DNA of 64,000 nt, taken from the NCBI RefSeq assembly GCF_900456975.1, contig NZ_UGYM01000002.1, forward strand, positions 5,022,001 through 5,086,000. Reading direction: 5' to 3'. Source of the DNA: Shewanella baltica (GTDB taxonomy: Bacteria > Pseudomonadota > Gammaproteobacteria > Enterobacterales > Shewanellaceae). A model generated the notes under the pieces. That model was not told the origin of the DNA, made no database searches, and was given only the letters and a program-made list of their open reading frames with translations. Both the position numbers and the translations under genes were made by a program. This document shows, piece after piece, positions 7,939-17,599 of this stretch; within the stretch, counting starts at the first letter, position 1, and the number at the start of each line of letters is the position of its first letter.

Positions 7939-9991
7939 AACGACTACGGTAAACCGGATACTTAAGGTAACGGTTATCGTAGTAAGGGCTGCGTTCATAG
8001 AACCAGCGCAGGCGTGCCTCGGGATCGGCGGCAAATTCGGCGTTGGTCAGTGCCTTGTCGAACTCAGCCTGCAGCTTAGGATCATCTTTTAGCATCTTGG
8101 CCGCCAGCGGCTCAACCGCATAATCTTCAATGTATTCAGTGCGGGTGAAGATAGGATTAAAGAAACCCCATTGCAGCAAGGAATCAGGTGATTGCGGCTC
8201 CAGCAGTAAAACCGCCAGATCGCCCAGAGGTTGATCTGTGCTGATTTTAATGGTGCCAGCGGGCAGAGTGGTGCTGACTTTCGTCAACTCTGACTCGGCT
8301 TTGACCGTTTGATGGCCCTCAAAATCCTTAGTGTTAAACACAGGATTGCTGAGTTTGTACTGCTGTAATTTCAACTCGGTCGGTTTGGTCAGGCGCGTCA
8401 TGCGGATGCCGTGTATGTTCAGGCGATCAATCACCTGCGTCCATTGAGCCGGAATATAGTAAGCACTCGGACGAGTGACTTTAATATCGGGCACAGTCTC
8501 GGCGATCACGGGCAAGTTGGGGTACAGCTTAGGTTGACCGCTCCAGCGCACCACCTCTGTGCCGCTAATCGGACTCTGCTCTAGCTGGTAATCTATACCC
8601 TTAAAGTCCCAACCTTTTGCGAGCGGTGCCGATTTCCACGTGAGGGTGATCAGCGGTGAAGCGCGATATTTATCCTCTTGAATTGCACTCTTCAGTTTAG
8701 TCGCCTGTTCACCCACGGTTTTGAGGGTTTGCTCCAGCATCACATAGGTGCCGAGCACCCTTTGCTTAAAGGGTTTTAAGCTATGGTTTTCAATCAAAAT
8801 AGTGGGTAAATGGCGGGCATCGCCATAACCGTTAGAGAAGCGTGGGCTAGGATTCCACAGCGACATGCCTTTGGTGATATCGGCGTTATCCACGGCAAAA
8901 ATCAGCGGGCCGGGAATATGGCCTTGCTCGGTTAATGCCGCTTCAACCGCGGGTCTGTAGCTGTTTTCGAGCCAGCGGTAACTGGCTGGGCTTAACCCTT
9001 GGGCTAGGTTATAACCAAAGGTGACATCGTATTGATAGTCGATGCCGTCGGTGACATGCACGTCGATATACAAGTCAGGCTGCCAGACGTTGATTGCGCG
9101 CAGCATGTGCTGCATTTCTAAGGTATCGGCCTTGGCATAATCGCGGTTAAGGTTGAGATTATTTGCGGTAGTGCGCCAGCCCATATTCACAGGACCGCGT
9201 TGATTCACACGATTAAATTCGCCGCTGCGCTCATGGGCATCGACACTAAACATAGGCACAAACAAGAGGTTGGCTTTATCCAGCAGGGCGCTTTTATCGC
9301 CCTTAATAATGTCGCGTAGCAGCATCATGCCGGCATCTTTACCGTCGATTTCTCCGGCATGAATCCCCGCTTGCACTAACACAGTTGGTTTAGTGTTTTG
9401 CTTGAGGCGTGCCGACTCATTAATGCCTTCACTGCTGGCGATATACATCCAAATATCGCGCCCCTGTGGGCTCTTACCTAGGCTCACCTTTTGTAATTTA
9501 TCGGTCTCGCCCGCGAGTTTGTCGAGCCAAGCGATAGTGGCATCGTAGCTTGGACTTTCAATACCGCCACTTTGCTCAAACGGCGTCGCCCACTCGCTAT
9601 CAACACTTAACATGAGCGATTCGCTGGCGCCATGCCAAGTGATGCTCGGCGGTAAAATGGCATCGTTGACAAAGGTGTTGGTTCGCTCAGGAGTCGGCGC
9701 GGGCTCTGGCGCTACAGTGGTGGCATAGGTTGCGACAGTCGCAGCGGGTTCGGTTGCTTGGGTATTCGCAGCCGGATTCACATCCTCTGGCGCTGTTGCT
9801 ACTGGGGTTTCAACTGGCGTTTTGTCGGTAACGGTTTGCGCCGCAGCGACTGGCGTTGAGGCCGACAACTCAGTAGATGCTTGAGCTGTTTTGGCTAAGG
9901 TTTTTGCCTCGTTGGCAACAGCATCGACAGTGTAGAGACTGCCGGCAGAAAGGCAGGCAATGGCGATAACGGAGAGGGAAAATAAGCGCAT
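7937..9991 (-). CDS. exported M14-family zinc carboxypeptidase
   Basis: The product is 684 residues with a Sec signal peptide (cleavage near residue 27). A linker of about 80 residues rich in Ala, Thr, Pro and Val follows, then a catalytic M14 domain. Zinc ligands are visible in QAGIHAGEIDG (HxxE) and in the later IDVHVTDG His. NLNRDYAKADTLEMQ is typical of the bacterial M14 group annotated as zinc carboxypeptidases. It should act in the periplasm or outside the cell on peptides. The low-complexity linker suggests a flexible tether. It lies just downstream of, and in the same direction as, the FUSC-type gene, but 133 bases separate them. Confidence 0.88.
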   Translation of the reverse strand: MRLFSLSVIAIACLSAGSLYTVDAVANEAKTLAKTAQASTELSASTPVAAAQTVTDKTPVETPVATAPEDVNPAANTQATEPAATVATYATTVAPEPAPTPERTNTFVNDAILPPSITWHGASESLMLSVDSEWATPFEQSGGIESPSYDATIAWLDKLAGETDKLQKVSLGKSPQGRDIWMYIASSEGINESARLKQNTKPTVLVQAGIHAGEIDGKDAGMMLLRDIIKGDKSALLDKANLLFVPMFSVDAHERSGEFNRVNQRGPVNMGWRTTANNLNLNRDYAKADTLEMQHMLRAINVWQPDLYIDVHVTDGIDYQYDVTFGYNLAQGLSPASYRWLENSYRPAVEAALTEQGHIPGPLIFAVDNADITKGMSLWNPSPRFSNGYGDARHLPTILIENHSLKPFKQRVLGTYVMLEQTLKTVGEQATKLKSAIQEDKYRASPLITLTWKSAPLAKGWDFKGIDYQLEQSPISGTEVVRWSGQPKLYPNLPVIAETVPDIKVTRPSAYYIPAQWTQVIDRLNIHGIRMTRLTKPTELKLQQYKLSNPVFNTKDFEGHQTVKAESELTKVSTTLPAGTIKISTDQPLGDLAVLLLEPQSPDSLLQWGFFNPIFTRTEYIEDYAVEPLAAKMLKDDPKLQAEFDKALTNAEFAADPEARLRWFYERSPYYDNRYLKYPVYRSR

Positions 9992-10124
9992 GAAAAGAGT
10001 CCAGATATCGAATTTTTAATAGGACGGTATCTTTTCATTAAACGCCCCGTTAACGCAAGGGCGGTCAAGGGGTTATCTTGGTTCGCGAGAGTGATTTTTA
10101 GCTGTGATTCCCCGTGGTAACGGC

Positions 10125-11243
10125 TTATGAACGCTTGGCAGTTTTGTGTAACACGGTTTGTCCGCGATAGGCGATTTCGATAATCTCGATATCGGCGTAG
10201 AGGGCTTCGACGGCGATGGCGAGTTGATAGATAAGCCAGCCGTATCCCGTGAGGGCAAATCCCTGCGCGACTTCATTTGCTAAAGGGGCCGAATTCGGTG
10301 TCTGGGCGGCCAAGCTGAGTTGTAATCTGAGTTGCAACTCTTGCCCTAGGGCGGTGGGCAGTGTGGGTAAAGATGCGGTTTTACCTGCGACAAATTCACT
10401 CAGCCTTTGAAGATGGGCGGTCAGCTCGGCGGCGACGCGATTGATTTGGTGGTAAGCCTCTTTGTCGGCTTCCTGCCAGCGACTCAAAGGCAACAATTCG
10501 AGTAAGGTGATCAGCCGAACCTGTTTATTGACCAATTCCGCCAGCAGTATTTTATGTTTTTTTAAGGTTTGGCTTTCCCATTCTAGGGAGAAAAACAGCT
10601 TCTTTTGGGTTAATACCGCTTTCATGGCCGTTTCGAGTTTAGCGCGAAAATCGAGGTCGTGATTAGCTGGCGCCTTAAGATGCTGGGCTAGTACTTCGGC
10701 CATATTGTCGATGGCATGAGTGAGTTGAGAGCGCCAATCTTGTTTGGCTTTGATCGGGAAAATAAACAGCGAGACCAAAATAGCGATCACGCAGCCAGAA
10801 AGTATATTGGCCGTGCGCCACAGTGCCTCGGAGGTATCGTGATTTGCATCGCCGACCACTATGATGATGGTAAATCCTGACACTAAATAGGCGTAGCTGT
10901 AGCGTCCGGCAGAGATAAAACAAATCAAACTGACGGCTAAGATCAGCAGGCTCATGATCAGCCAATAACTGTCAACTGTGGCAACCAGCATCACCCCATA
11001 AGCTGAGCCCAAACAGGTACCTATCGCTCTTTGCAGTGACTTTTCAATCGCGCCGCCGACCTGCGGCAGGCTCATCATGATGACAACAATCGTCACCATG
11101 CTCCAAATAAAATGCGGCGGCGCCCAAATCGCATTAATAGTGACAGCAACGAGCAGGGCTAAACCGAGTTTTAAGGCGTGGACTGAACGGAAATGACGAT
11201 AGATAAAGTCGGCAAAGGGGGTGGCTGGGGCAAATACAGACAT
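10125..11243 (-). CDS. FUSC-family inner-membrane protein (aromatic acid exporter-like)
   Basis: The 372-residue product begins with six predicted membrane segments (residues about 23-165), including LKLGLALLVAVTINAIW and YLVSGFTIIIVVGD. These match the N-terminal half of YccS/AaeB-type fusaric acid resistance proteins. The rest is a cytoplasmic helical domain. Full-length AaeB-like pumps have a second membrane half, so this is a one-half version that probably works as a dimer. Substrate cannot be assigned. The ATG has AAAGGA upstream at slightly long spacing. Confidence 0.78.
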   Translation of the reverse strand: MSVFAPATPFADFIYRHFRSVHALKLGLALLVAVTINAIWAPPHFIWSMVTIVVIMMSLPQVGGAIEKSLQRAIGTCLGSAYGVMLVATVDSYWLIMSLLILAVSLICFISAGRYSYAYLVSGFTIIIVVGDANHDTSEALWRTANILSGCVIAILVSLFIFPIKAKQDWRSQLTHAIDNMAEVLAQHLKAPANHDLDFRAKLETAMKAVLTQKKLFFSLEWESQTLKKHKILLAELVNKQVRLITLLELLPLSRWQEADKEAYHQINRVAAELTAHLQRLSEFVAGKTASLPTLPTALGQELQLRLQLSLAAQTPNSAPLANEVAQGFALTGYGWLIYQLAIAVEALYADIEIIEIAYRGQTVLHKTAKRS

Positions 11244-11479
11244 AGGGCAGAATTCCTTTGGGCGTTAGCCAAGCGACATTACGTAGAGCCAGTATCGCAG
11301 AAAAACCGTGTCACTTGCGGCTATTGCGCCAGAAAGAAATACGAATTGCGAAATCTAGCAAATTGAGCTTAGTGGATAGCGCGGGAGAGATCACATTTAA
11401 ATTCAGATATTTGAATTGGATTGGCTGAACAGTCGTGTGTAGAAGCGGGAGTGTTATGCCGTGCAGCAGGCATAAAAAA

Positions 11480-11506
11480 GCTTGAATAAGCCTTGCCTAT
11501 TCAAGC
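11480..11506 (-). terminator. rho-independent terminator of the DAACS symporter gene
   Basis: A 9-bp stem (GCTTGAATA / TATTCAAGC) with a 9-base loop is followed on the minus strand by six U. It lies 31 bases beyond the symporter stop codon. Confidence 0.85.
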
Positions 11507-11537
11507 CGGTATTTGAAGTGTTGAGTGACTGTATTCG

Positions 11538-12788
11538 CTAGCTTAAGCTGCGCTCGCTATCCGCTTTAACTTCAACTTCTGTGTACTTATCCATGATCAA
11601 GGCACAAGCCGCATCGCCAGTGATATTGAGTGCGGTGCGGATCATGTCAAACACTCTGTCTAAGGCAAATAGCAAAGGTAAACCATCGATAGGGATGCCA
11701 GCCGCTAACAGCACTGCCACCACTAAGAAAGACGGACCGGGCACACCCGCTTGACCAATCGCTCCTAAGGTTGAGGTGAAGATAATGGCCGCATAGGCCG
11801 TCATCGACAGGTCGACGTTATACATTTGGGCGAAGAACATGGCCACTAAACCATAATAAATCGCGTTGCCGCTCATATTGATCGTGGCGCCTAACGGCAG
11901 CACGAAGGCTGTGGTTGCCTTAGAGACTTTAAGATCTTCCTCGCAGGTTTCCATATTCACCGGCAGCGTCGCCATTGACGAGGCGGTCGATAACGCCATC
12001 ACCTGTGGTTTCTTCATTGCCGAAATAAACTGGCGTGCCGACACTCTTGAGAAGAGCTGCACCACCAATGGGAAGAAGATAAAACCGTAGATCAGAATCG
12101 CGGCCACAAACACGGCGAATAACTTAAATACCACTTCTAACGCATCGAAACCGAAGGTGCCCACGGAATCGGCCATCAAACCAAATACACCAATAGGCGC
12201 AATGATCATCACGCAGTTGATCATCCACACAAAGGCGTCGACGACAGTGTTGAGTGCGGCCAAAATAGGCTTAGCACCATCGCCTTTAACCTTAGTCAGC
12301 GCGATACCGAAGAAGATACTAAAGACTAAGATTTGTAAGATGTTACCGCCGTTCAGCGATTCGAACACATTGGTTGGGATCATGCCGATAAAGGTATCCA
12401 TCACCCCAGGCAATGCGCCGTGTTCCTTGGTTACTTCCATCAAATCTGAGCTGCTGTGGGCAGTGAAATCAACACCCGCGCCCGGTTGGAACAGATTTCC
12501 CATCACCAACGCCAGCACCACGGCGATGCCAGATGTCACGATAAAGAAGCCGAAAGTGCCGATGCCTATCTTACCCGCCGATGGGCTATCGCCTAAACTC
12601 GCGGCACCGCTGATGATAGAAACTAACACTAGTGGGATCACTAGCATTTTGATTAAATGGATAAAAATGGTTCCGAGTGGTGCAAACACGCTTGCACTCT
12701 CGCCCATGATAAAACCGACTAGCGCGCCGATAATCATGGCAATAACCACTTGCACACCAATATTGCCTAATAAACTCTTGCTCTTCAT
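11538..12788 (-). CDS. dicarboxylate/amino acid:cation symporter (DAACS family)
   Basis: The 416-residue polytopic membrane protein shows the family signatures: STASSMATLPVNMETCEE (re-entrant hairpin 1), LPLGATINMSGNAIYYG (TM7 with the NMSG sodium motif) and GQAGVPGPSFLVVA (hairpin 2), then ALDRVFDMIRTALNITGD with the substrate-binding Asp and Asn. It imports dicarboxylates or acidic/neutral amino acids with sodium or protons. An upstream in-frame ATG at 12818 has no Shine-Dalgarno site. The ATG at 12788 follows GGGGAG, giving the start MKSKSLLGN. The exact substrate is not readable. Confidence 0.92.
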   Translation of the reverse strand: MKSKSLLGNIGVQVVIAMIIGALVGFIMGESASVFAPLGTIFIHLIKMLVIPLVLVSIISGAASLGDSPSAGKIGIGTFGFFIVTSGIAVVLALVMGNLFQPGAGVDFTAHSSSDLMEVTKEHGALPGVMDTFIGMIPTNVFESLNGGNILQILVFSIFFGIALTKVKGDGAKPILAALNTVVDAFVWMINCVMIIAPIGVFGLMADSVGTFGFDALEVVFKLFAVFVAAILIYGFIFFPLVVQLFSRVSARQFISAMKKPQVMALSTASSMATLPVNMETCEEDLKVSKATTAFVLPLGATINMSGNAIYYGLVAMFFAQMYNVDLSMTAYAAIIFTSTLGAIGQAGVPGPSFLVVAVLLAAGIPIDGLPLLFALDRVFDMIRTALNITGDAACALIMDKYTEVEVKADSERSLS

Positions 12789-12818
12789 TCTTGCGAAACT
12801 CCCCAGTTGCCGCAGCAT

Positions 12819-13300
12819 TTTGTGTCATGTAGACGATTTGAATCTAGACGCCGTAAACCTTAGTGATTAAGGCCTACTCTAGGCTAAAAGCCAATGCCCG
12901 ACACTTTTTTGTCCGGCTAAAGTACCACAATTGCATAGCAGGGGATTGTGAAACATTACCAACCTTGGTTTCAAAATAACCAAAGTCTAAATCACGTTAA
13001 TGTCAAATGAAGAATACTTAAATTTATTAGCTTAAAAATGAATAAAGTTTATTTAATGGTGCGATTTTAGCTGCCGGATTGGTGAATTGTTATTTTTGGG
13101 GCTGTTGCAACATCTGCTATATAAATTTAATTCGGATGCCCACCAATATAGTTGCCGTCGCAATGATGCCGTTGGGAGATATTAAGCGTCCATCCATCTT
13201 TAATGAGGGAGTCGCTGAGCTTTAAATGGTCGTGCAGCATTGACTCTGTGGGATCTTAATAGCATCAAGACTAAGTATTTGCCTTTGGCACGACAATAAA
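12819..13300. other. long intergenic region between symporter and pckA terminator
   Basis: No coding frame is convincing in these roughly 480 bases. The left part must hold the symporter promoter (minus strand) and is AT-rich. The rest has scattered -10-like AT boxes (TATATAAAT near 13119). Because the pckA terminator also works on the plus strand, a short plus-strand transcript ending there is possible but not shown. Confidence 0.35.
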
Positions 13301-13330
13301 AAGCGCCGACTCATTGCTGGGTCGGCGCTT
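13301..13330 (-). terminator. bidirectional terminator beyond pckA
   Basis: A perfect 10-bp GC-rich stem (AAGCGCCGAC / GTCGGCGCTT) with a 10-base loop has a T run on the plus side and an A run on the other. It lies 36 bases beyond the pckA stop. Confidence 0.9.
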
Positions 13331-13366
13331 TTTTACAAGTAAGGCTATGGCTTAATACTTAAGCGT

Positions 13367-14908
13367 TTATGCCTTTGGACCAGCGTTGCGGATAGCGTCT
13401 GACACTTGATACTTAGCGAAGTTTTTAGTGAAAGCTTCGGCCAGCTTCTGGGCATATTCGGCGTATAGCGCTTTATCGCTCCAAGTGTTGATTGGGTTGA
13501 GTAAGTTGCTGTCTACGCCTGTGACTGCCACAGGAACGGCGAGGTTCAATGTGTCTAAGTGGACGGTTTCAACATCTTTCAATTCACCGCTTACAATCGC
13601 ATCGACGATGGCGCGGGTGGTTGGGATGTCAAAACGTTTACCTACACCGTGTGGACCGCCAGTCCAGCCGGTGTTGACTAAGTACACTTGGCTACCGAAT
13701 GACTCAATGCGCTTCATTAACAGTTCAGCGTACACGCCAGCAGGGCGTGGGAAGAAAGGTGCACCGAAGCAGGTCGAGAAGGTCGATTGGATCGCTGAGG
13801 TTGAGCCGATTTCAGTCGAACCCACTTTAGCCGTGTAGCCAGACAAGAAGTGGTATGCCGCTTGTTCTTTGGTCAGGATAGAAACTGGTGGTAATACGCC
13901 AGATACGTCGCAGGTTAAGAACACAACGGCATGTGGCTCGGCACCGCAGTTATCTTCTTTACGTTGGGCGATGTGCTCTAGCGGATACGCCGCGCGGGTG
14001 TTTTCCGTCAGGCTGCTGTCTTTGTAGTTGGGTACGCGGTGTTCGTCCATTACGACGTTTTCAAGCACAGTGCCGAAACGAATCGCATCCCAAATAACAG
14101 GTTCATTCTTCTGGCTTAAATCGATACATTTGGCGTAGCAACCGCCTTCAATATTGAATACGCCGCCAGGTGCCCAGCCGTGTTCATCGTCACCGATCAG
14201 GAAGCGTTTAGGATCGGCAGAGAGTGTGGTTTTACCTGTGCCAGATAAACCGAAAAATAGCGTAGTGTCGCCATCTTTACCTACGTTGGCCGAGCAGTGC
14301 ATAGGTAGCACGCCTTGGGCTGGCAGTAGGAAGTTCTGCACTGAGAACATAGACTTTTTCATTTCGCCAGCGTATTTCAGGCCCGCGAGCAGCACTTTGC
14401 GTTCGGCGAAGTTTAAAATCACGGTCGCATCTGAGTTAGTGCCATCACGTTCTGGATCGCAAACAAAGTCAGGAGCATTGATGATCTGCCACACAGGTTT
14501 GTCTTTACGATTAAATTCTTCAGGAATGATAAATAGATTGCGGGCGAACAGTTGGTGCCAAGCGTATTGCGTGGTCACACGTACTGGCTGGTAATGCTCT
14601 GTATCGGCACCGACTTCGAGATCTGAGACAAACAGTTCTTTATCGGCTAGGTAAGCTTCAACCCGTGCCCATAAACCTTCAAAAGCACCTGGATCGAAAG
14701 CTTGATTGACTGGGCCCCATTCAATCTCTGCTTCTGAACTGGGTTCTCTTACGATAAAACGATCGCCGGGTGAGCGACCACTGCGAGCGCCTGTTTTAGC
14801 GACTAATGCGCCATTGGCTGTCAATTCACCTTCGCCGCGTAGCAGGGCAAATTCGACAAGTTGTGCTGTTGAGGGGTTAAAGTGAACGCGGTTTAATCCA
14901 TCCGCCAT
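13367..14908 (-). CDS. pckA: phosphoenolpyruvate carboxykinase (ATP)
   Basis: PckA decarboxylates and phosphorylates oxaloacetate to phosphoenolpyruvate using ATP, the entry step of gluconeogenesis. The 513-residue cytoplasmic enzyme has the P-loop [10 protein letters not shown] (Lys226), the metal/adenine motif LIGDDEHGW, the substrate motif [12 protein letters not shown] near the N-terminus and the lid motif [14 protein letters not shown] lies 8 bases before the ATG. It is a single-gene unit ending in a strong terminator. Its upstream region carries an imperfect inverted repeat that may be an operator. Confidence 0.97.
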   Translation of the reverse strand: MADGLNRVHFNPSTAQLVEFALLRGEGELTANGALVAKTGARSGRSPGDRFIVREPSSEAEIEWGPVNQAFDPGAFEGLWARVEAYLADKELFVSDLEVGADTEHYQPVRVTTQYAWHQLFARNLFIIPEEFNRKDKPVWQIINAPDFVCDPERDGTNSDATVILNFAERKVLLAGLKYAGEMKKSMFSVQNFLLPAQGVLPMHCSANVGKDGDTTLFFGLSGTGKTTLSADPKRFLIGDDEHGWAPGGVFNIEGGCYAKCIDLSQKNEPVIWDAIRFGTVLENVVMDEHRVPNYKDSSLTENTRAAYPLEHIAQRKEDNCGAEPHAVVFLTCDVSGVLPPVSILTKEQAAYHFLSGYTAKVGSTEIGSTSAIQSTFSTCFGAPFFPRPAGVYAELLMKRIESFGSQVYLVNTGWTGGPHGVGKRFDIPTTRAIVDAIVSGELKDVETVHLDTLNLAVPVAVTGVDSNLLNPINTWSDKALYAEYAQKLAEAFTKNFAKYQVSDAIRNAGPKA

Positions 14909-14970
14909 AGTGAGGTCTCCATTTGATTTGTAAGGTTATTTTGTTATCGATCGTCTGCCGATTTTATTTT

Positions 14971-15000
14971 ATTTATCACCTAAGCTTTGCTAGGTAACAA
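14971..15000 (-). promoter_or_regulatory. imperfect inverted repeat in the pckA promoter region
   Basis: ACCTA (14978-14982) and TAGGT (14991-14995), extended by TTATC and TAACAA on the outsides, form a dyad 60-90 bases upstream of pckA. It could bind a regulator of gluconeogenesis; the factor is unknown. Confidence 0.3.
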
Positions 15001-15063
15001 AGTGAGGCGATTGTAGCCTAAGCCGAGTGCAATGTGTGAGGGGATTGTAGGTATGAATAAAAA

Positions 15064-15087
15064 ATGGGCGCCGAATCGGGCGCCCAT
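15064..15087 (-). terminator. rho-independent terminator of hslR-hslO
   Basis: ATGGGCG pairs with CGCCCAT, GC-rich, and is followed on the minus strand by six or more U. It lies 32 bases past the hslO stop. Confidence 0.88.
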
Positions 15088-15118
15088 ATTGTTTAACTTT
15101 GATGATCCGGTTAACCGA

Positions 15119-15979
15119 TTATTGCTGGGTCGTTGACGTCTGACCGTTCGCAAATAATGCCGCTACGTCTATGGCATCAAAAATGTATTTTGCGTGGCAA
15201 TATTCGCAGCCCATTTCGATCTTGCCGTCTTCGGCGAGAATGGCTTCGATTTCAGCTTGATCTAAGGTCTTGATCGCGCCGGCACTGCGTTCATGGGAGC
15301 AAGTACACTTAAAGCTCACATCGATAGGATCGAATAGGCGCACTTCTTCCTGATGATATAGGCGATGTAATACGCTTTCTGCATCAAGAGTGAATAACTC
15401 TTCGGCCTTGATGGTCGACGTTAGTTGGCTCAAGTGTTCGAAGTCGGCGTTGTGATCTTGCTGGCTTGGCAGAATTTGTAGGAACATGCCCGCCGCTTGT
15501 TTGCCGTCGGCAAATAACCAAATGCCTGTTGGTAACTGTTCAGATTGATTGAAGTATTCTTCAACGCAGGCCGCTAGCGTTGGCTTGTCGAGTGCGACCA
15601 CACCTTGGTAGCGTTCACCTTCGTCGGGTGTTAAGGTGATGACCATATAGCCCTGACCGAAAAGATCGGTAAGGCTGGCATCATCGGCCAGTTCAGCATT
15701 CCAGCGAGCCACACCGCGTAACTCTTGTAGATTGTTACCGTTGATCACCGCTAAAGAAACAGGACCATTGCCCTGTAACTGTACGCTGATATCGCCGCTA
15801 AATTTCAATGTCGCCGTTAATAGTGAGGTGGCCGCCATTAATTCACCCAGTAATACTTGCAGTACGGCTGGATATTCTTGGGCGCTGATCACTTGTTGAT
15901 AGCTGTCTTGTAACTGCACCAGTTCACCACGCACATCGGCATTGTCGAACAAGTAGCGGTGTAAAGTATCTTGGTTCAT
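15119..15979 (-). CDS. hslO: Hsp33 redox-regulated chaperone
   Basis: Hsp33 is a cytoplasmic holdase activated by oxidative unfolding. The C-terminal redox switch is present as C225-x-C227 and C258-x-x-C261, which bind zinc when reduced. The 286-residue length fits E. coli Hsp33. The frame can open at a GTG at 15991, but the ATG at 15979 gives the family start [13 protein letters not shown]. It lies 14 bases beyond hslR and is surely co-transcribed with it. Confidence 0.96.
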   Translation of the reverse strand: MNQDTLHRYLFDNADVRGELVQLQDSYQQVISAQEYPAVLQVLLGELMAATSLLTATLKFSGDISVQLQGNGPVSLAVINGNNLQELRGVARWNAELADDASLTDLFGQGYMVITLTPDEGERYQGVVALDKPTLAACVEEYFNQSEQLPTGIWLFADGKQAAGMFLQILPSQQDHNADFEHLSQLTSTIKAEELFTLDAESVLHRLYHQEEVRLFDPIDVSFKCTCSHERSAGAIKTLDQAEIEAILAEDGKIEMGCEYCHAKYIFDAIDVAALFANGQTSTTQQ

Positions 15980-15993
15980 CGTGTATCTCACTG

Positions 15994-16392
15994 TTAAAGG
16001 TCTTTAAAGCGCATGAGCTGGCGTCGTTGCTTTTTATCTGGTTTCTGATCGGGTATCGGGTTATTGAGCATGTTGAGACGTCGTTGCTCAGCATTAATGG
16101 CCCGTTTAGCCAGACTAGTCGCGGTTTCTTCGTACAATTCTTGTGCAATCGCACCACTTTGGCGTAATTGCGATAATTTTTTTATGACGATCTCTTTATC
16201 GTCATATCCTTGGCGTATCTTAAGGACGGCGCCTATCTCGGCATTCCTACTAGATTTGGCGCGCTGGCCGTTGTAATGTACTTTGCCGCCGTTAATCATT
16301 TCTTTGGCGATGGCACGGGTTTTATAAAAACGTGCAGCCCAAAGCCACTTATCGAGTCGAATGTCTGTTTTGTCGCTTTGACCTTGAGTCAT
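15994..16392 (-). CDS. hslR: Hsp15 ribosome-associated heat-shock protein
   Basis: Hsp15 binds free 50S subunits carrying a nascent chain and helps recycle them. The 132-residue protein has an S4 RNA-binding domain ([20 protein letters not shown], then [16 protein letters not shown]) and a basic C-terminal tail. GGAGACAC precedes the ATG. It is the first gene of the hslR-hslO pair. Confidence 0.95.
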   Translation of the reverse strand: MTQGQSDKTDIRLDKWLWAARFYKTRAIAKEMINGGKVHYNGQRAKSSRNAEIGAVLKIRQGYDDKEIVIKKLSQLRQSGAIAQELYEETATSLAKRAINAEQRRLNMLNNPIPDQKPDKKQRRQLMRFKDL

Positions 16393-16645
16393 AGTGTCTC
16401 CAGCTAAAAGATCGATGAGTTCACATGCCGAGCAAGAAAATGCGTGAAGTGCATTTCTATTATGTTAAAGGGTGGCGTGCTTCACACCCTTTTGTGGCGG
16501 GCAAAGTTAGCATAATTGGCCTATTTTCGCCAATTTGAATGCTGTTAAGGGCTTGTTGCCAAATGCAGCCTAGGTTAGCATGAGGCGGTTATTGCCTAAT
16601 TATTATAATCAGAACAGAGACCTGTATCGAGGGTCCACATAAAAT

Positions 16646-17575
16646 ATGGATTTATTAGATAAAGTTATCGCAAAAGCCATTGGCATGCCCCATAAACCCC
16701 TAAGCCGGATCGTCTTCTGGTTGGGCTTTATTGTGATCATGTTGTTAGCTGCGCAAATTACATGGAAATTAGTGCCTACTAGCTCATCAGCCAGTGCTTG
16801 GTCCCCAACGCCCGTAAGCGTGAATGGCAAAGGTGCCGGTCAGGTTGATCTCGCAGGTCTGCAGCAGCTTGGACTCTTTGGTAAGGCGGATGCGACATCT
16901 GATAAACCTAAAGTCGAAGCAGTCGAGACTGTGACAGACGCACCTAAGACCACACTCTCAATTCAGCTGACTGGGGTTGTCGCATCGACAGCGGACCAGA
17001 AAGGCCTCGCAATTATTGAGTCAAACGGCAGCCAAGATACTTATAGCCTCGGCGATAAGATCAAGGGCACATCTGCATCACTCAAAGAAGTCTATGCCGA
17101 CCGTATCATCATCACTAACGCTGGCCGTTACGAGACCTTAATGCTCGATGGCTTAGTGTACACCAGCCAAAGCCCAGCCAATCAGCAGTTACAACAAGCT
17201 AAAAGTAATAAGGCTGGCTCGGCAGTGAGCCGTGTTGATCAACGTAACAATGCCGATATTTCCCAAGAACTCGCCGAATCCCGCACCGAATTGTTAGCCG
17301 ACCCCAGTAAGATCACCGATTACATTGCCATTTCACCCGTGAGACAGGGTGATTCTGTGGCAGGTTATCGTTTGAATCCGGGTAAAGACGCCAATTTGTT
17401 CAAGCAGGCGGGTTTTAAAGCCAATGATTTAGCTAAATCGATTAATGGATACGACTTGACCGTAATGAGTCAGGCGTTAGAAATGATGAGCCAATTATCC
17501 GAGTTAACCGAAGTATCAATTATGGTTGAACGGGAAGGACAATTGGTTGAAATCATGTTTAGTTTGCCGCAATAA
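16646..17575 (+). CDS. gspC: type II secretion inner-membrane protein GspC
   Basis: GspC couples the inner-membrane platform to the secretin and helps recruit substrates. The 309-residue protein has a short cytoplasmic N-terminus and one membrane segment (about residues 22-42, RIVFWLGFIVIMLLAAQ). A periplasmic homology region follows (LSIQLTGVVASTADQKGLAIIE), then a linker and a C-terminal PDZ domain (ISPVRQGDSVAGYRLNPG ... GFKANDLAKSINGYDL). It is the first gene of a twelve-gene operon whose genes mostly overlap or lie within a few dozen bases. Confidence 0.95.
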   Translation: MDLLDKVIAKAIGMPHKPLSRIVFWLGFIVIMLLAAQITWKLVPTSSSASAWSPTPVSVNGKGAGQVDLAGLQQLGLFGKADATSDKPKVEAVETVTDAPKTTLSIQLTGVVASTADQKGLAIIESNGSQDTYSLGDKIKGTSASLKEVYADRIIITNAGRYETLMLDGLVYTSQSPANQQLQQAKSNKAGSAVSRVDQRNNADISQELAESRTELLADPSKITDYIAISPVRQGDSVAGYRLNPGKDANLFKQAGFKANDLAKSINGYDLTVMSQALEMMSQLSELTEVSIMVEREGQLVEIMFSLPQ

Positions 17576-17599
17576 CACGCGTTAGAGGAAAGAAAAAGA

